A DNA stretch of 64,000 nt from Haloarcula argentinensis DSM 12282 (lineage in GTDB: Archaea > Halobacteriota > Halobacteria > Halobacteriales > Haloarculaceae), in assembly GCA_000336895.1 (NCBI GenBank), contig AOLX01000030.1:124001-188000 (forward strand). Direction: 5' to 3'. The notes under the pieces are model-generated. The model worked only from the letters and a program-made list of their open reading frames with translations. It was not told the DNA's origin and searched no databases. The translations under genes and the position numbers were made by a program. Below, piece after piece: positions 9,870 through 19,334 of this stretch (positions within the stretch are counted from its first letter, which is position 1; each line of letters starts with the position of its first letter).

Positions 9870-12785
9870 TCAGAGTGGAAGCGTCAAGCAGTAGTTCTCA
9901 ACCTCGGGCGCAAGGGAGATGATCTGCTCTCGACGTCGGAGTTCTTCACGACGTGTCTCGATTCGTTCTTCGAGCTGTTCGAGACGCTCCTGTTGGCCAC
10001 GGATTGCGATATCCATGTCCGAGCCGGCGTCGGCTTTGCGCTCGTACTCCTCGATGAAGGACTCGATCCGTTCTCGTTCCGCCTGTGCGTACTCCTCGAG
10101 ATTCTCCAGCTCCCGAGCGGTCTCCCCGTAACGCTTCTCCTGAAGATGGTTCTTGATCTCGTTGACCCGCACGCTCACATAGCGATCGGCGGCCGTCCGT
10201 AAGTCGGACTGAGCGTCGAGAACCGTCCGAAGGTCGTCGGCGTCGGGTTTTGCTGCCACCGAGTTGCCCTCGACCACACGTTCTCCGAGGGCCTGTTGGG
10301 CGTCCTCTTGCGCAGCATCGACGAAGACGGGGTTGGTCTCCTCGCGAATCACGTCGCCGGTGCCGTCCTCGAACGCCACGCGATAGTTGTAGGTGATCCC
10401 CGGCGTGTCGACGAATGGAAGGAGTTTGAGTCCAACCTCTCCGCGCTCGTCTTCCAACACGCGTGCCATGAGCCGCTGCAGGACGTCCGTATCAGGAGCG
10501 AGGTAGGTGATGTTCTCGTGATCCATCGCGAAGTCGCGGTCGAACGTGAACGGGCCGAACGTCGCGTCTTGGCCGGGCGAATTGATCCCGTCCGGTAGTT
10601 CGGCTTGATAGAGATTGGTACCGCGCTTTTCGAATTCGCCGCCGAAGGCTTCGACTGCTCGCTCGAAGAACTCGCGGATGTCACCCTCGCTTCCGTAGAC
10701 GTTTTCCGACTCGTCGACGACCTCCTGAATCTGTCGGCGGCTCTCCGCGTCGAACGTGCTCGTATCGACGAGGCTCCGCTCGTACCACTCCTCGAGCGTT
10801 CGCTGACGCTCCTCGATCATCTCCTCAAGTTCCTCTTTGGTCGCACTCGGCGGTTCGTCGTTCTCAATGGACTCCATGATGAGCGAGTCCACGTCGATGT
10901 CGTCGAGGATGCCAAGCACGTCCGCTGTGTTTCCGAGCTGGGACCGGATCTCCTCGACCTTGGTTTGGAGCATTTCGAAGATCTCGCTCTCCCGGGTGTC
11001 GTCGAAGAGGAAGTTCCAGACCTTGACCTCCTCTTCTTGTCCATAGCGATGGATGCGTCCGATCCGCTGCTCAAGCCGGTTCGGGTTCCACGGAAGCTCG
11101 TAGTTAGCCATGATGTGACAGCTGTGCTGGAGATCGATTCCCTCACTCGCTGCATCGGTCGCGAACAGGAGTCGTGACTGGCCGTGATTGAACTCGTCTT
11201 CGATCCGGGTCCGTTCGTCCTTGTCAACGTCGCCGTGAATCACGAGAATCTCGTCGGCCCACGGCTCGTCTTGCACGAATTCGAGAAGGTAGTCCAGCGT
11301 ATCGCGGTATTCCGTGAACAACAGGAGTTTTTCGTCTGGTTGCTCCTCGAGGAGCTGTGAGATGAACCGTCTGACTTTCTGGGCCTTGGAGTCGATCGGT
11401 AAATCCTCCGCCAGCGAGACGAGGTCGCGGAGTGTATCGATCTCCGTTTGGAGCTGTTCGTCGGTGCTGGTGACGGTCAGACCGGCGATCTCGTCTTCCG
11501 CGTGTTGCTTGTCGTCCTCGTCTAGATCCTCGCCATCGAGGTAGGCTCGTGCTTCCTCGGACAGACCGTCCGTTTCCGCCTCCTCGTCGAGGAGGTCGTC
11601 CAGTCGTCGACGGAGCGTTGCGTGAATCGCGCCGACGCTACTCACCAGCCGTTTCTGCATGAGCGCCATCGCGAACCCGACTGCGGGTTCGTTCAGCTTC
11701 TCCGAGCGGTTGTAGACGTTTTTGACGTAGTCGGTGACCGCCCGGTAGAACTGCCGCTCGTCGTGCGTCATCGAAACCGAGACCGAGTTGACCTCCCGGT
11801 CTGGGAAGACGCGTTCACCGTCCTCGTCGTAGATGTCGGTCTTCCCGCGACGGATCATTACGCGGTCGACTGTCTCCTGTGAGAGTTCCTGGTTTTCGGC
11901 GACGAGGAACGGGTCGATGTACTCCACGAGCGAGCGGAATGCCTCGCCCTTCCCGTCGTGTGGCGTCGCACTGAGAAGCAGCAGCGAGTCGGAGTTCCCC
12001 GTGACGGTATCAATCATCCGTGCCGTCTTGCTCGGTGATTTCCCCCGCTTTGCAGCCTTGTGAGCCTCGTCGACCACGACGACGTCCCAGAACGCGTCCC
12101 GGAGTGCAGGCCGAAACTCGTCCTGTCGCAGGAACGCCATGCTGGTGACGAGCCGCTGCTGCTCTTGGGCCCAGATGTTAGCCTCCTCGCCGAGCCGACG
12201 GCGCTCACCGTCCACCCACGCGCGGTCTGCCACGGTCAGGTCGATATCGAAGAAGCGGTCCATATCACGGATCCATTTCTTCTGGAGGTGGGCGGGAACG
12301 ACGAACAGGACGCGGTCGGCGCGATTCCGTGCAGCGAGTTCCTTGAGGACGAGTCCCGCCTCTATCGTTTTCCCAAGCCCGACGTCGTCACCGATAAGCG
12401 CCCGCTGCCGGAGCTTCTGCATCACCCAGTTTACCGCGTCAAGCTGATACGGCTCCAGCCGAACGAGCGAGTTCGAGATGCTCAAGAGCTGTCCCTGCTC
12501 GTGGGCGAGTTTGAGTTTCGTCGCCTGCGTCCGGAGGTCGAACCACTGCGCTGCGACCGCATCGTGATCCGGGTGAAGGTCGTCGATTCGCTGGTTGGCC
12601 AACTCCTCGATGTCGGACTGCTGTGGCTGAATCCCTACATCGTCGAGACAGACAGTCTTGACACCTTCGCCGTCGATATACGCTCTCAAATATTCGATCT
12701 CGCCGACCGTCTGTGTTTTGATGACTTCAGCCGGCGTTCCGTTGAGAAGGATTCGTTGCCCGGGCGAGAATGAAGACTCCGTCAT
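9870..12785 (-). CDS. brxHII: SNF2-family helicase, BrxHII-like
   Basis: A 971-residue superfamily 2 helicase of the SNF2/HepA kind. Motifs in order: GDDVGLGKTIEAG (Walker A, about residue 133), FVVPAHLQKKW, VVVDEAHKAAKRG (DEAH, about 240), LLLSATPHDGKG, then in the second lobe LLLFTEYRDTLDYLLEF, LLFATDAASEGIDL and RLEQRIGRIHRYGQ (near 578). The last 250 residues contain long charged helices likely to form coiled coils. Position downstream of pglX and pglZ and the gene set around it match the brxHII helicase of BREX types 3 and 5; DISARM DrmD helicases are related, but no DrmA, DrmB or DrmC gene is visible here. A translocase role on invading DNA is inferred. Confidence 0.85.
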   Translation of the reverse strand: MTESSFSPGQRILLNGTPAEVIKTQTVGEIEYLRAYIDGEGVKTVCLDDVGIQPQQSDIEELANQRIDDLHPDHDAVAAQWFDLRTQATKLKLAHEQGQLLSISNSLVRLEPYQLDAVNWVMQKLRQRALIGDDVGLGKTIEAGLVLKELAARNRADRVLFVVPAHLQKKWIRDMDRFFDIDLTVADRAWVDGERRRLGEEANIWAQEQQRLVTSMAFLRQDEFRPALRDAFWDVVVVDEAHKAAKRGKSPSKTARMIDTVTGNSDSLLLLSATPHDGKGEAFRSLVEYIDPFLVAENQELSQETVDRVMIRRGKTDIYDEDGERVFPDREVNSVSVSMTHDERQFYRAVTDYVKNVYNRSEKLNEPAVGFAMALMQKRLVSSVGAIHATLRRRLDDLLDEEAETDGLSEEARAYLDGEDLDEDDKQHAEDEIAGLTVTSTDEQLQTEIDTLRDLVSLAEDLPIDSKAQKVRRFISQLLEEQPDEKLLLFTEYRDTLDYLLEFVQDEPWADEILVIHGDVDKDERTRIEDEFNHGQSRLLFATDAASEGIDLQHSCHIMANYELPWNPNRLEQRIGRIHRYGQEEEVKVWNFLFDDTRESEIFEMLQTKVEEIRSQLGNTADVLGILDDIDVDSLIMESIENDEPPSATKEELEEMIEERQRTLEEWYERSLVDTSTFDAESRRQIQEVVDESENVYGSEGDIREFFERAVEAFGGEFEKRGTNLYQAELPDGINSPGQDATFGPFTFDRDFAMDHENITYLAPDTDVLQRLMARVLEDERGEVGLKLLPFVDTPGITYNYRVAFEDGTGDVIREETNPVFVDAAQEDAQQALGERVVEGNSVAAKPDADDLRTVLDAQSDLRTAADRYVSVRVNEIKNHLQEKRYGETARELENLEEYAQAERERIESFIEEYERKADAGSDMDIAIRGQQERLEQLEERIETRREELRRREQIISLAPEVENYCLTLPL

Positions 12786-12867
12786 CGAGTGCTACGTGTT
12801 CCAAAACGGCATAGACTCTTGAACCTTGTCAGCCGGTCCCTCTGACGGCAATCGGTTCACAACTGCC

Positions 12868-14763
12868 TCAGAGTACTTTGTCTGCAACTACTTCCGGGAC
12901 GATGTCTTGCTCAGCCAGCGGCGTGATGTTGATCGCGACGCCGTGTTTGTGGTTTGGCTGGTAGCCCGCAGTCACGACTTCTGAGAGCGCCCGTTCTTTC
13001 CAATCGCTGGAGATATCGGTTGTAACCTCGTCGCAGTTTGCAGCGATTTCGTCGGCCAGTTGCCGATACTCGTCAACGTCGGCCGCGAGTTCTGCGAGCA
13101 GTCGCTGCCGCTCGGCGACATCGCTATCTCCGATCTGTGACTGCCTGGCATCCTCGAACTGTTCGAAGTAGTACGTCATGAACAGGATCCCGTTGCTCGC
13201 GTAGTGTGTGGAGCCGACGAGATCGTCGTAGTACTCGAAGAGATCATAGAGGTGAGCTTCGACGGGTTCGGAACCAGCCTCGGCGTATGCTTCGAAGGCA
13301 GTCTGTAGGTCGTCGAGCGCATTGACCCACTCGTCTTTGTTCTCCTGTACGGTTTCGTAGAACGAGGGACTGAACAGATCTGCCATATCCACGTCCTTCA
13401 GATCGGCGAGGGTTTCGAGAGTGTCTAGCCGTGACGCTGTCCGCTCCCGGAACTCCTCGACGCGTTCGGCCGCCTCGGCCGCGCGTTCCTGATTCACGCT
13501 GGGCCAGTCACGCGGGTTGGCCTGCGCAAGGTCGCCAAGCCGTTCTTCGAACGCACTGAGCTGTTCGAGGCCGTTCTCACACTGGTCGTACTCCTCGGCG
13601 GCGGTGGCTCGTTCGGAAGTCGAGAGCGATTCGTCGTTACGACGGCTGTTAGCCGCCGCCTGTTGTTCGCGGAGGTGCGTCCGCCGCGGTTCGAGGTACT
13701 GGTTTTGCAGACGGTCGAAGATGCTCGCGTCCAATTGATGGTAATCGACGAGGCAGCCGAAGCCCTCGTCCGTGGCGTCGGAAACGAGTCGCTCGCTCGA
13801 GAGCCGCCAGAGGATCGGCGTTCGGTCGAACTCCGTGACGTGGTACTCGAACAGGTCGTCTTCGAGCCACGCCCGAAGGTTCGGGTACGCTTCGTCACTC
13901 GCACTTCGGTTCCCGAGTACCGCGTCGGCTTCCGCGAGGCGGTCGGTTGCGTGCTCGCCCCAGACACGTTCGAACTCCGCCTCGATGTGGGTCAGAAGGT
14001 CGTCCGTGCCGTCGATTTCTGAAAGCGGGATAATGCCGTCATCGGTGTCGTTGATCGCTCGGAGCGCGAAATGGAGCAGGAGGTCTTTGACCTGTTCCGG
14101 GAAGTCGCTAGCTGGCTCTGAGATGGCTGCTGGATCATACACCTCCTGTTCGCGCGGATCTTCGATAGTTCGGAGCGCGATCTCCTGAAGGATCGTTTCG
14201 CGCTGCGCATCGGTAATGTCGAAACAATCGAAGACGGCATCGTCGATGTCGTTCGCACAGGACTGGAGCCTTTGCTCGACTCGCGCCAAGTGTTTCGCGG
14301 CGGCCGTTCCGACCTGATTGAGCGAGTCTGCCGTGGACACAGTTTGTGCCGGGCTATCGAGCGAAAGCTCGCCCCGAAGTTCGCGGTGTGGATGATCGTA
14401 CTGCGGTAGTGGGTCATCGACACCGAGTGCATTGAGCAGGACAGGCCCGTCGTAATGCGGCGACACGAAGTCGTACTGCCGCTTCGAGATGAGGTGTCCG
14501 ACGGCTTCCCGGGCGAGGGTCGCCAGTTCATCAATGTCTTCGAGTTCTTTCCGCCACGGAACCTTCGAGACAAATCCGACCTCCCACATTCGCTCGGAGG
14601 TCTGTGCAAGCATTAAGTAAGTGAATAGATGGCTATTCGTGTACGATAGGGCGTTCCAGATAGCCCGGTCCGGAATCAGCACCGAGCCCTTGTGACCGAA
14701 GACGGACGAATCGTGGAGATACCCAAACCTCCGGCCGCTTCGTTTTGCGACGGTGTACGTCAA
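12868..14763 (-). CDS. pglX: PglX-1 C-terminal part, separated by an in-frame stop codon
   Basis: A 631-residue frame that aligns end to end with the C-terminal half of the intact pglX-2 product (for example SGRRFGYLH near its start and NITPLAE near its end). It is in exactly the same reading frame as the preceding 775-residue frame and is cut off from it only by a TAA at 14767-14769. The apparent start is a TTG at 14763 with no Shine-Dalgarno signal, so independent translation is doubtful. It holds the C-terminal part of the target-recognition region and a long helical tail of the BREX methylase. Either it is the dead half of a pseudogene, or it is rejoined by readthrough or correction. The first reading is more likely because the other half also has a damaged SAM motif. 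Confidence 0.75.
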   Translation of the reverse strand: MTYTVAKRSGRRFGYLHDSSVFGHKGSVLIPDRAIWNALSYTNSHLFTYLMLAQTSERMWEVGFVSKVPWRKELEDIDELATLAREAVGHLISKRQYDFVSPHYDGPVLLNALGVDDPLPQYDHPHRELRGELSLDSPAQTVSTADSLNQVGTAAAKHLARVEQRLQSCANDIDDAVFDCFDITDAQRETILQEIALRTIEDPREQEVYDPAAISEPASDFPEQVKDLLLHFALRAINDTDDGIIPLSEIDGTDDLLTHIEAEFERVWGEHATDRLAEADAVLGNRSASDEAYPNLRAWLEDDLFEYHVTEFDRTPILWRLSSERLVSDATDEGFGCLVDYHQLDASIFDRLQNQYLEPRRTHLREQQAAANSRRNDESLSTSERATAAEEYDQCENGLEQLSAFEERLGDLAQANPRDWPSVNQERAAEAAERVEEFRERTASRLDTLETLADLKDVDMADLFSPSFYETVQENKDEWVNALDDLQTAFEAYAEAGSEPVEAHLYDLFEYYDDLVGSTHYASNGILFMTYYFEQFEDARQSQIGDSDVAERQRLLAELAADVDEYRQLADEIAANCDEVTTDISSDWKERALSEVVTAGYQPNHKHGVAINITPLAEQDIVPEVVADKVL

Positions 14764-14766
14764 TGA

Positions 14767-17064
14767 TTAGTTGAAGTAGGCGTCTGTATTGCGGGGGTAG
14801 GATTTCGGGTATCTATCGACTTCCGTCCCGTCTTCGCCCCACAGGAGGGTGTTCTTTATTCGAGGCAACAGCCACGCATCAGCGCCCCCCTTCGCAAACG
14901 GGACCCACTCAGCGCCCCTGTCTTCCCAGAACTTATGGACGAACCGGGAATCGTCTGCGGTTGCGGTACCCTGTTTGATGTCACCCAGCGTCTCCCGTTC
15001 GTCTAAGCCCGCATTATCCGCGTCAAGAACGGTATCGGACTGATAGATACTTCGCAGGTCTCGTGACACCCAATAGGAAAGCGGCGTGCCGGGAACCATC
15101 GCAAACTCGGAAAGCTTTCGATGATAGAGTCGCTTGACACCGGTTTCAGAACCATCGAAAGACGCGCGGATGAATTTCCCTTCCTTCTCGCCCTTTGCAA
15201 CATCCGGGAGGCGGATGAACGTCCCTGTCTGGCCGCTGTCTGCCTCGGAGCGAACAACAGTCCCGACAGTGCCGACGGTTGCGTTGTCGAGGATGTCGTA
15301 TCCGAACTCCGAGAAGAAGTCGAATGCACCTCTCCCACCGACGAAATCCTCCCGGAAGGTCTGGAAGGACTTGTTGAACATGAACGACCACGGAACGAGC
15401 ATCCCCGTGCGTCCGTCAGCTTTCGCCAGCCGATCACACGCCTCGAAGAAGTTGATGTAGTACTCCGTCGTATATTTGTAATTCCCGTTCTCTTCGATGT
15501 ATTCCTGCACGGTGTCCGGCATTCGTCCCCCTGAACCATACGGTGGGTTCATCAGCGCCACGTCGTACGCTTGGCTTAGCACTACTAGCAGATTCAGGAA
15601 ACTCTTGAGGTTCTGTTCGCTGAACGAATCTGACGAGCGCTCACCAACGGCTTCTCGAAGTGCCTTCAAGAAGGAGTTCAGTGACTGGTGTGTTCCGTCA
15701 CCCCAGTCCGAGAGGTCCGTCTGCCCGCTCTCGAACACGTCTTCGAGTGTCCCACTCACGTCGAGCAGACTCCCAAGAGCTTCCGTGTGCTGGAACGTGT
15801 CGATGATGTCGCCCAGCGCATCACGCAGATCAGTTCCCTCGCCGGTGATGTCGTCCAGCACTGCTGCACCTTCCTCGACCTCCGCCACGCGGGCGTCCGC
15901 ACAGACGATGTCGACATTGGGCATTTCGAACTGGCCGTCTTCCTCTTCGGTACGTGTTCTGGCCTTCAAATACAGATTGAACGCCGAGAGCTGACACGAG
16001 CGCAGGTCGATGTCGACGCCGTAGAGATTATGTTCGAGAACCTTCGCCGGGATCTCGGCGCGGTCGAGGTCGGTCTCGGCCCACCAGATGCGCTCCAGCA
16101 CGTCGAACGCGTACAGCAGGAAATGGGCGCTCCCACAAGCGGGGTCGATGACCCGCAGTTCCGAGGGATGGTCGAACTCGGGTGCGTCGCCGGCCTCCTC
16201 GTCGGGGATAAGGTACGTACAGAGTTCGGGAACCGACGGGCTGTCTTCCGGCGTGACCAAGCGGTCCTTGCGCTCCTCTGGACTGAGTGCGTCCGGCTTC
16301 GGAACGGCGTCTTCTTGCCCAGTCGCTTCGAGATAGAGCTTGCCGAGCGAGTTGTCGGTGAGCATTCGGACGACCCAATGGGGTGTGTAGAACTGGTTCG
16401 CCGGCCCCACGTCTTCTGGTTCGAGCGTGTTCTTCGCGTCGAGTGCTTCGACGACGGGACGGTTGTAGTACTCGTAGACCCAGCCCAGTACGTCGTCGGC
16501 CCGCCAGACCTCGTCAGGAACCTCGTCCAGCATCCCACAGAGATCTTCGTAGGTGTCGTCGTCGGGGTCGATCAAACTGTAGGCGGTCGAGCGGTCGAAG
16601 AGAATCTCGATCTCCGCGGCCAGTTTGTCGCACGCGTTCCGATAGGCTTCGAGGACGGCCTCCTCTTCGAGCATGAAATCTTCGGTAACTAGCCGGTCGG
16701 CGGCCGGCGTGAGGCCGTCATCGCGGAAGGCCGTGACCTCGTCGTCGATGAAGTCCCGGACCTCCATGCAGCGAAGCGCGGCCAGCCGATTGACGACCGT
16801 GTAGCCAACGCCCGTAATGTACTGCTCGTGAGCGTCCTCCCAATCGTGACCATCGGCGGCTTCGAGTTCGATAGCTTCCACGAGGGTTTCCTGTGTCTCG
16901 CTCAGCGACGCGTCATCGGGACGGTCTGCCAGATCATACGCTTCGAGCTGGTACCGAACGTTCGCCTCGATACGGTCTCGCATCTCGGTGACGACAGCTT
17001 CGAGATGTTCGCGCTCTTCCTTGTCAAGTTGCGCCTTTCGCGGGCCCAGAGCGTTCCCGTCCAT
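14767..17064 (-). CDS. pglX: PglX-1 N-terminal part (BREX adenine methylase, truncated)
   Basis: N-terminal 765 residues of a BREX N6-adenine DNA methyltransferase. I place the start at 17064 (MDGNALG) rather than the upstream ATG at 17094, because pglX-2 begins with the matching MDGQSTH. The N-terminal domain is nearly identical to pglX-2. Motif I reads DPACGSAHF (near residue 310), where pglX-2 and the family have DPACGSGHF; the altered codon is 16126-16128. Motif IV NPPYG (near 508) is intact. The frame ends at TAA 14767-14769, where pglX-2 continues through a matching YFF-TEALTYT region. Two independent lesions suggest a decaying copy. It lies 74 bases after pglZ, on the same strand. Confidence 0.85.
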   Translation of the reverse strand: MDGNALGPRKAQLDKEEREHLEAVVTEMRDRIEANVRYQLEAYDLADRPDDASLSETQETLVEAIELEAADGHDWEDAHEQYITGVGYTVVNRLAALRCMEVRDFIDDEVTAFRDDGLTPAADRLVTEDFMLEEEAVLEAYRNACDKLAAEIEILFDRSTAYSLIDPDDDTYEDLCGMLDEVPDEVWRADDVLGWVYEYYNRPVVEALDAKNTLEPEDVGPANQFYTPHWVVRMLTDNSLGKLYLEATGQEDAVPKPDALSPEERKDRLVTPEDSPSVPELCTYLIPDEEAGDAPEFDHPSELRVIDPACGSAHFLLYAFDVLERIWWAETDLDRAEIPAKVLEHNLYGVDIDLRSCQLSAFNLYLKARTRTEEEDGQFEMPNVDIVCADARVAEVEEGAAVLDDITGEGTDLRDALGDIIDTFQHTEALGSLLDVSGTLEDVFESGQTDLSDWGDGTHQSLNSFLKALREAVGERSSDSFSEQNLKSFLNLLVVLSQAYDVALMNPPYGSGGRMPDTVQEYIEENGNYKYTTEYYINFFEACDRLAKADGRTGMLVPWSFMFNKSFQTFREDFVGGRGAFDFFSEFGYDILDNATVGTVGTVVRSEADSGQTGTFIRLPDVAKGEKEGKFIRASFDGSETGVKRLYHRKLSEFAMVPGTPLSYWVSRDLRSIYQSDTVLDADNAGLDERETLGDIKQGTATADDSRFVHKFWEDRGAEWVPFAKGGADAWLLPRIKNTLLWGEDGTEVDRYPKSYPRNTDAYFN

Positions 17065-17138
17065 ATGAGAGTCAGTGATATTCTTCCAGTACAACTGTGG
17101 TCTCTTGAATATTGTCCCATCGCGATGGACCAGGACAG

Positions 17139-19331
17139 CTACCCCTGCGTGATGCTGATGAAATCGAGCACGAACTCCTGTGGGAGCAGGCCACCGTGGT
17201 AGAACCGTGCGTCCCCGAGGCCCTGCTTTTTGAACCGCTTGAGCGGGCTCGCAAGGACGCTGACGTTAGCGTCAAGATACCCCAGTCGGGAGCTGGAGTC
17301 GAGTAGCACGCCGGGTGAATCCGCGTCTACGTCCTCGCCGGCAATCCATCGCCGACCGGAGTCTGACGCCTCCATCGGCCGTGAGATCTTCTCCGGTGAC
17401 GCGCTGTCCGGGAGCAGGACGAACCCGTGATCGGTCAGCACGTATGCCTGGTCCCACTCTCCCTGTTCGAGCTTCGTACCGATGAACTCTGCGAGCGAGT
17501 CGACGCGTCGGGCCAGCATCGCCTCGAGATCGCTGAGTTCCTTCTCGCCGATGTCGTCGAGGTCGTTTTTGAAGTAGGCGACACGCGTCGACTGCCAGCC
17601 GTCCTCCGTGTCGCGAGTGACCGTCCAGCCGTCGCCGTGCAACAGCGAGTTCCGTCGATTCGTGTTCACCTTTCGGTTGTTTCGAAGGGGTTGTAACTCG
17701 CCGTCGACCAGCGAGACGTCGAACATCTGGATCTCTCCCGGCGTGAGTGCGGCTTTCCCGAATTCAGTCTCCGAGGGCAGCGTCCCGAGCCAGACGTCTT
17801 CGTCGACGGCGAACTCGGGGGCGTCGGCCGGGAGCGTCGCCACGTAGTCGCGTAACTCGTCCGCGAGCCGGCGTGCGAGGTCGAGTCGGAGGGCGTCGAT
17901 AACAAACAGTGCGACCGTCTGGCCGCTTTCGAGGCCGTCGGATTCCTTGGTGAAGAACTGATAGGAGTGGTCCTCGTCGACGAACGGAGCGCCGGCCTCG
18001 ACAGTTTCGGTGACGCGGTCTCCGAGGGCTTCGAGGTACTCGACGTATTCCGACTGGAGGTGCGTCCGGAGGTCGTCGAGGGTATCGACGGCAGGATGGT
18101 CGGAAGGGAGGTCGGACTCGGGCGCGCCGGCGACGACGAGGTTGAGCACCGCGTTGTCGATCTGCCACGTTCCGTCGTCCGGGTCAGCGTACAGTGAGAC
18201 AACGTCGTCGGTGGCTCTCTCGTCCCACGTCTCGAGCTGGTGTGCGAGGCGGGCGACCTCCGCGGCCTGCTCCCACGTCTGCGTCCACGGACTGTCTGGA
18301 CCGTAGGCACCGCGGTAAGTGCCACGGAAGTCCTCGCTGCCAAGGAGGGCGTCGTAGCGCTCCTCCGCGCGCGTGAGACACGCCTCGTAGTCGCCGGCGT
18401 CGAAGGATGCGTGCCACGCCTCCCAGAGACGCCGTTCGAGAGCGGCGTCGACGAGACAATCCGCGAGTTCCCACGGCTCGTCGACGTCCGCGACGATGTC
18501 GGGCCAGGTCGCTTCGCCGAGATAGCGGTCGGCAATGAGACCGGCCGAGGTGGTGTTGTTCAACAGCGACTTGAGTTCGGGGAGATCGTGATCGCCGGCC
18601 GTTTCGGCGCGGAACGCCGTCGGGAACCGTTCGGCATCGACACCGGCGTGGATCAGCCACTCGGCGACGCCCCACCGACGCGTCGCCGCGACGATCCCCG
18701 CGGGTTCGTCCTCGCTGGCGACCGCGTCGACACCCTCGCTGGTGAGCAAGTCCTGCATCTGCTCGATCGTGTCGGGGCTGTCGTCGATGTCGCCCCAGCC
18801 GTTCTCCAGCACGAACGCGACCGGATCGGTGTAGCCGCCGGTGACGATTCGCGTGCGGAGCTGTTCGAGCGTCGGGAGCTGGCCGCCGGTGAGCTGGTCG
18901 TGGAGAATCCGCGCGATCTCGCGGCGCTTTGCGGGGTCGTCCGACCGCGTCGTGGTTTTCAGCTCCCACGCGTCGAGTTGCCCGCGTTCGAACGCGTGGA
19001 TAGTGAGGTCTTCGATGCTCATCTCCACCTCGCCGCCCGTGTGCTCGACGTCGCGGAACCAGTCGAAGTCACCCTCGGTGTCTTCGGGCTCCTTGACGTG
19101 TGGGACGTACCAGACCTGTTCGCCGTCGACTGGAGCAGCACGGAGTTCCAGCGGCGTCCCCTCGGCGACTTTCAGATGCACGCCGAGTTCGTCGCAGGCC
19201 TGCTTGATGATGTCCTCGAGATAGTTCCCGTCGTCCCACCAGAGGACGATCGGGTCTGCTGATTCGGCCCGGTCGAACTCGCTTCGGATGGTGTCTTTCG
19301 CGGCTTCAGGGAGGGTTTGTGTTGCTTGCAT
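17139..19331 (-). CDS. pglZ: BREX phosphatase-fold protein PglZ
   Basis: A 730-residue PglZ protein, the one component found in every BREX type. The C-terminal half holds the alkaline-phosphatase-superfamily PglZ domain: VIDALRLDLARRL (about residue 478, metal-binding Asp), TLPSETEFGKAALTPGE, and VLTDHGFVLLPDS (about 630, metal-binding DHG). The N-terminal half has the usual helical BREX region beginning with IVLWWDDGNYLEDII. The start is 3 bases after the stop of pglX-2, so the two are likely coupled. PglZ proteins of this superfamily show metal-dependent phosphodiesterase activity, and in BREX they are required for defence and methylation. The flanking pglX genes form direct repeats around it. 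Confidence 0.95.
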   Translation of the reverse strand: MQATQTLPEAAKDTIRSEFDRAESADPIVLWWDDGNYLEDIIKQACDELGVHLKVAEGTPLELRAAPVDGEQVWYVPHVKEPEDTEGDFDWFRDVEHTGGEVEMSIEDLTIHAFERGQLDAWELKTTTRSDDPAKRREIARILHDQLTGGQLPTLEQLRTRIVTGGYTDPVAFVLENGWGDIDDSPDTIEQMQDLLTSEGVDAVASEDEPAGIVAATRRWGVAEWLIHAGVDAERFPTAFRAETAGDHDLPELKSLLNNTTSAGLIADRYLGEATWPDIVADVDEPWELADCLVDAALERRLWEAWHASFDAGDYEACLTRAEERYDALLGSEDFRGTYRGAYGPDSPWTQTWEQAAEVARLAHQLETWDERATDDVVSLYADPDDGTWQIDNAVLNLVVAGAPESDLPSDHPAVDTLDDLRTHLQSEYVEYLEALGDRVTETVEAGAPFVDEDHSYQFFTKESDGLESGQTVALFVIDALRLDLARRLADELRDYVATLPADAPEFAVDEDVWLGTLPSETEFGKAALTPGEIQMFDVSLVDGELQPLRNNRKVNTNRRNSLLHGDGWTVTRDTEDGWQSTRVAYFKNDLDDIGEKELSDLEAMLARRVDSLAEFIGTKLEQGEWDQAYVLTDHGFVLLPDSASPEKISRPMEASDSGRRWIAGEDVDADSPGVLLDSSSRLGYLDANVSVLASPLKRFKKQGLGDARFYHGGLLPQEFVLDFISITQG

Positions 19332-19334
19332 ACT

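Noticed and set aside
9870..12785. Assignment of the helicase to DISARM (DrmD)
   Set aside because: No DrmA, DrmB or DrmC gene is present, while PglZ, BrxA, BrxB and BrxC are; BREX fits better.
14763..14769. Programmed recoding joining the two pglX-1 frames
   Set aside because: No selenocysteine or pyrrolysine context is expected for TAA, no shift in frame is needed, and motif I is also damaged, so decay or a sequence error is simpler.
15688..16692. A 334-residue plus-strand frame
   Set aside because: Antisense to pglX-1 N-terminal part; composition is that of a mirrored acidic gene.
18240..19262. A 340-residue plus-strand frame
   Set aside because: Antisense to pglZ, which has clear metal-binding motifs.
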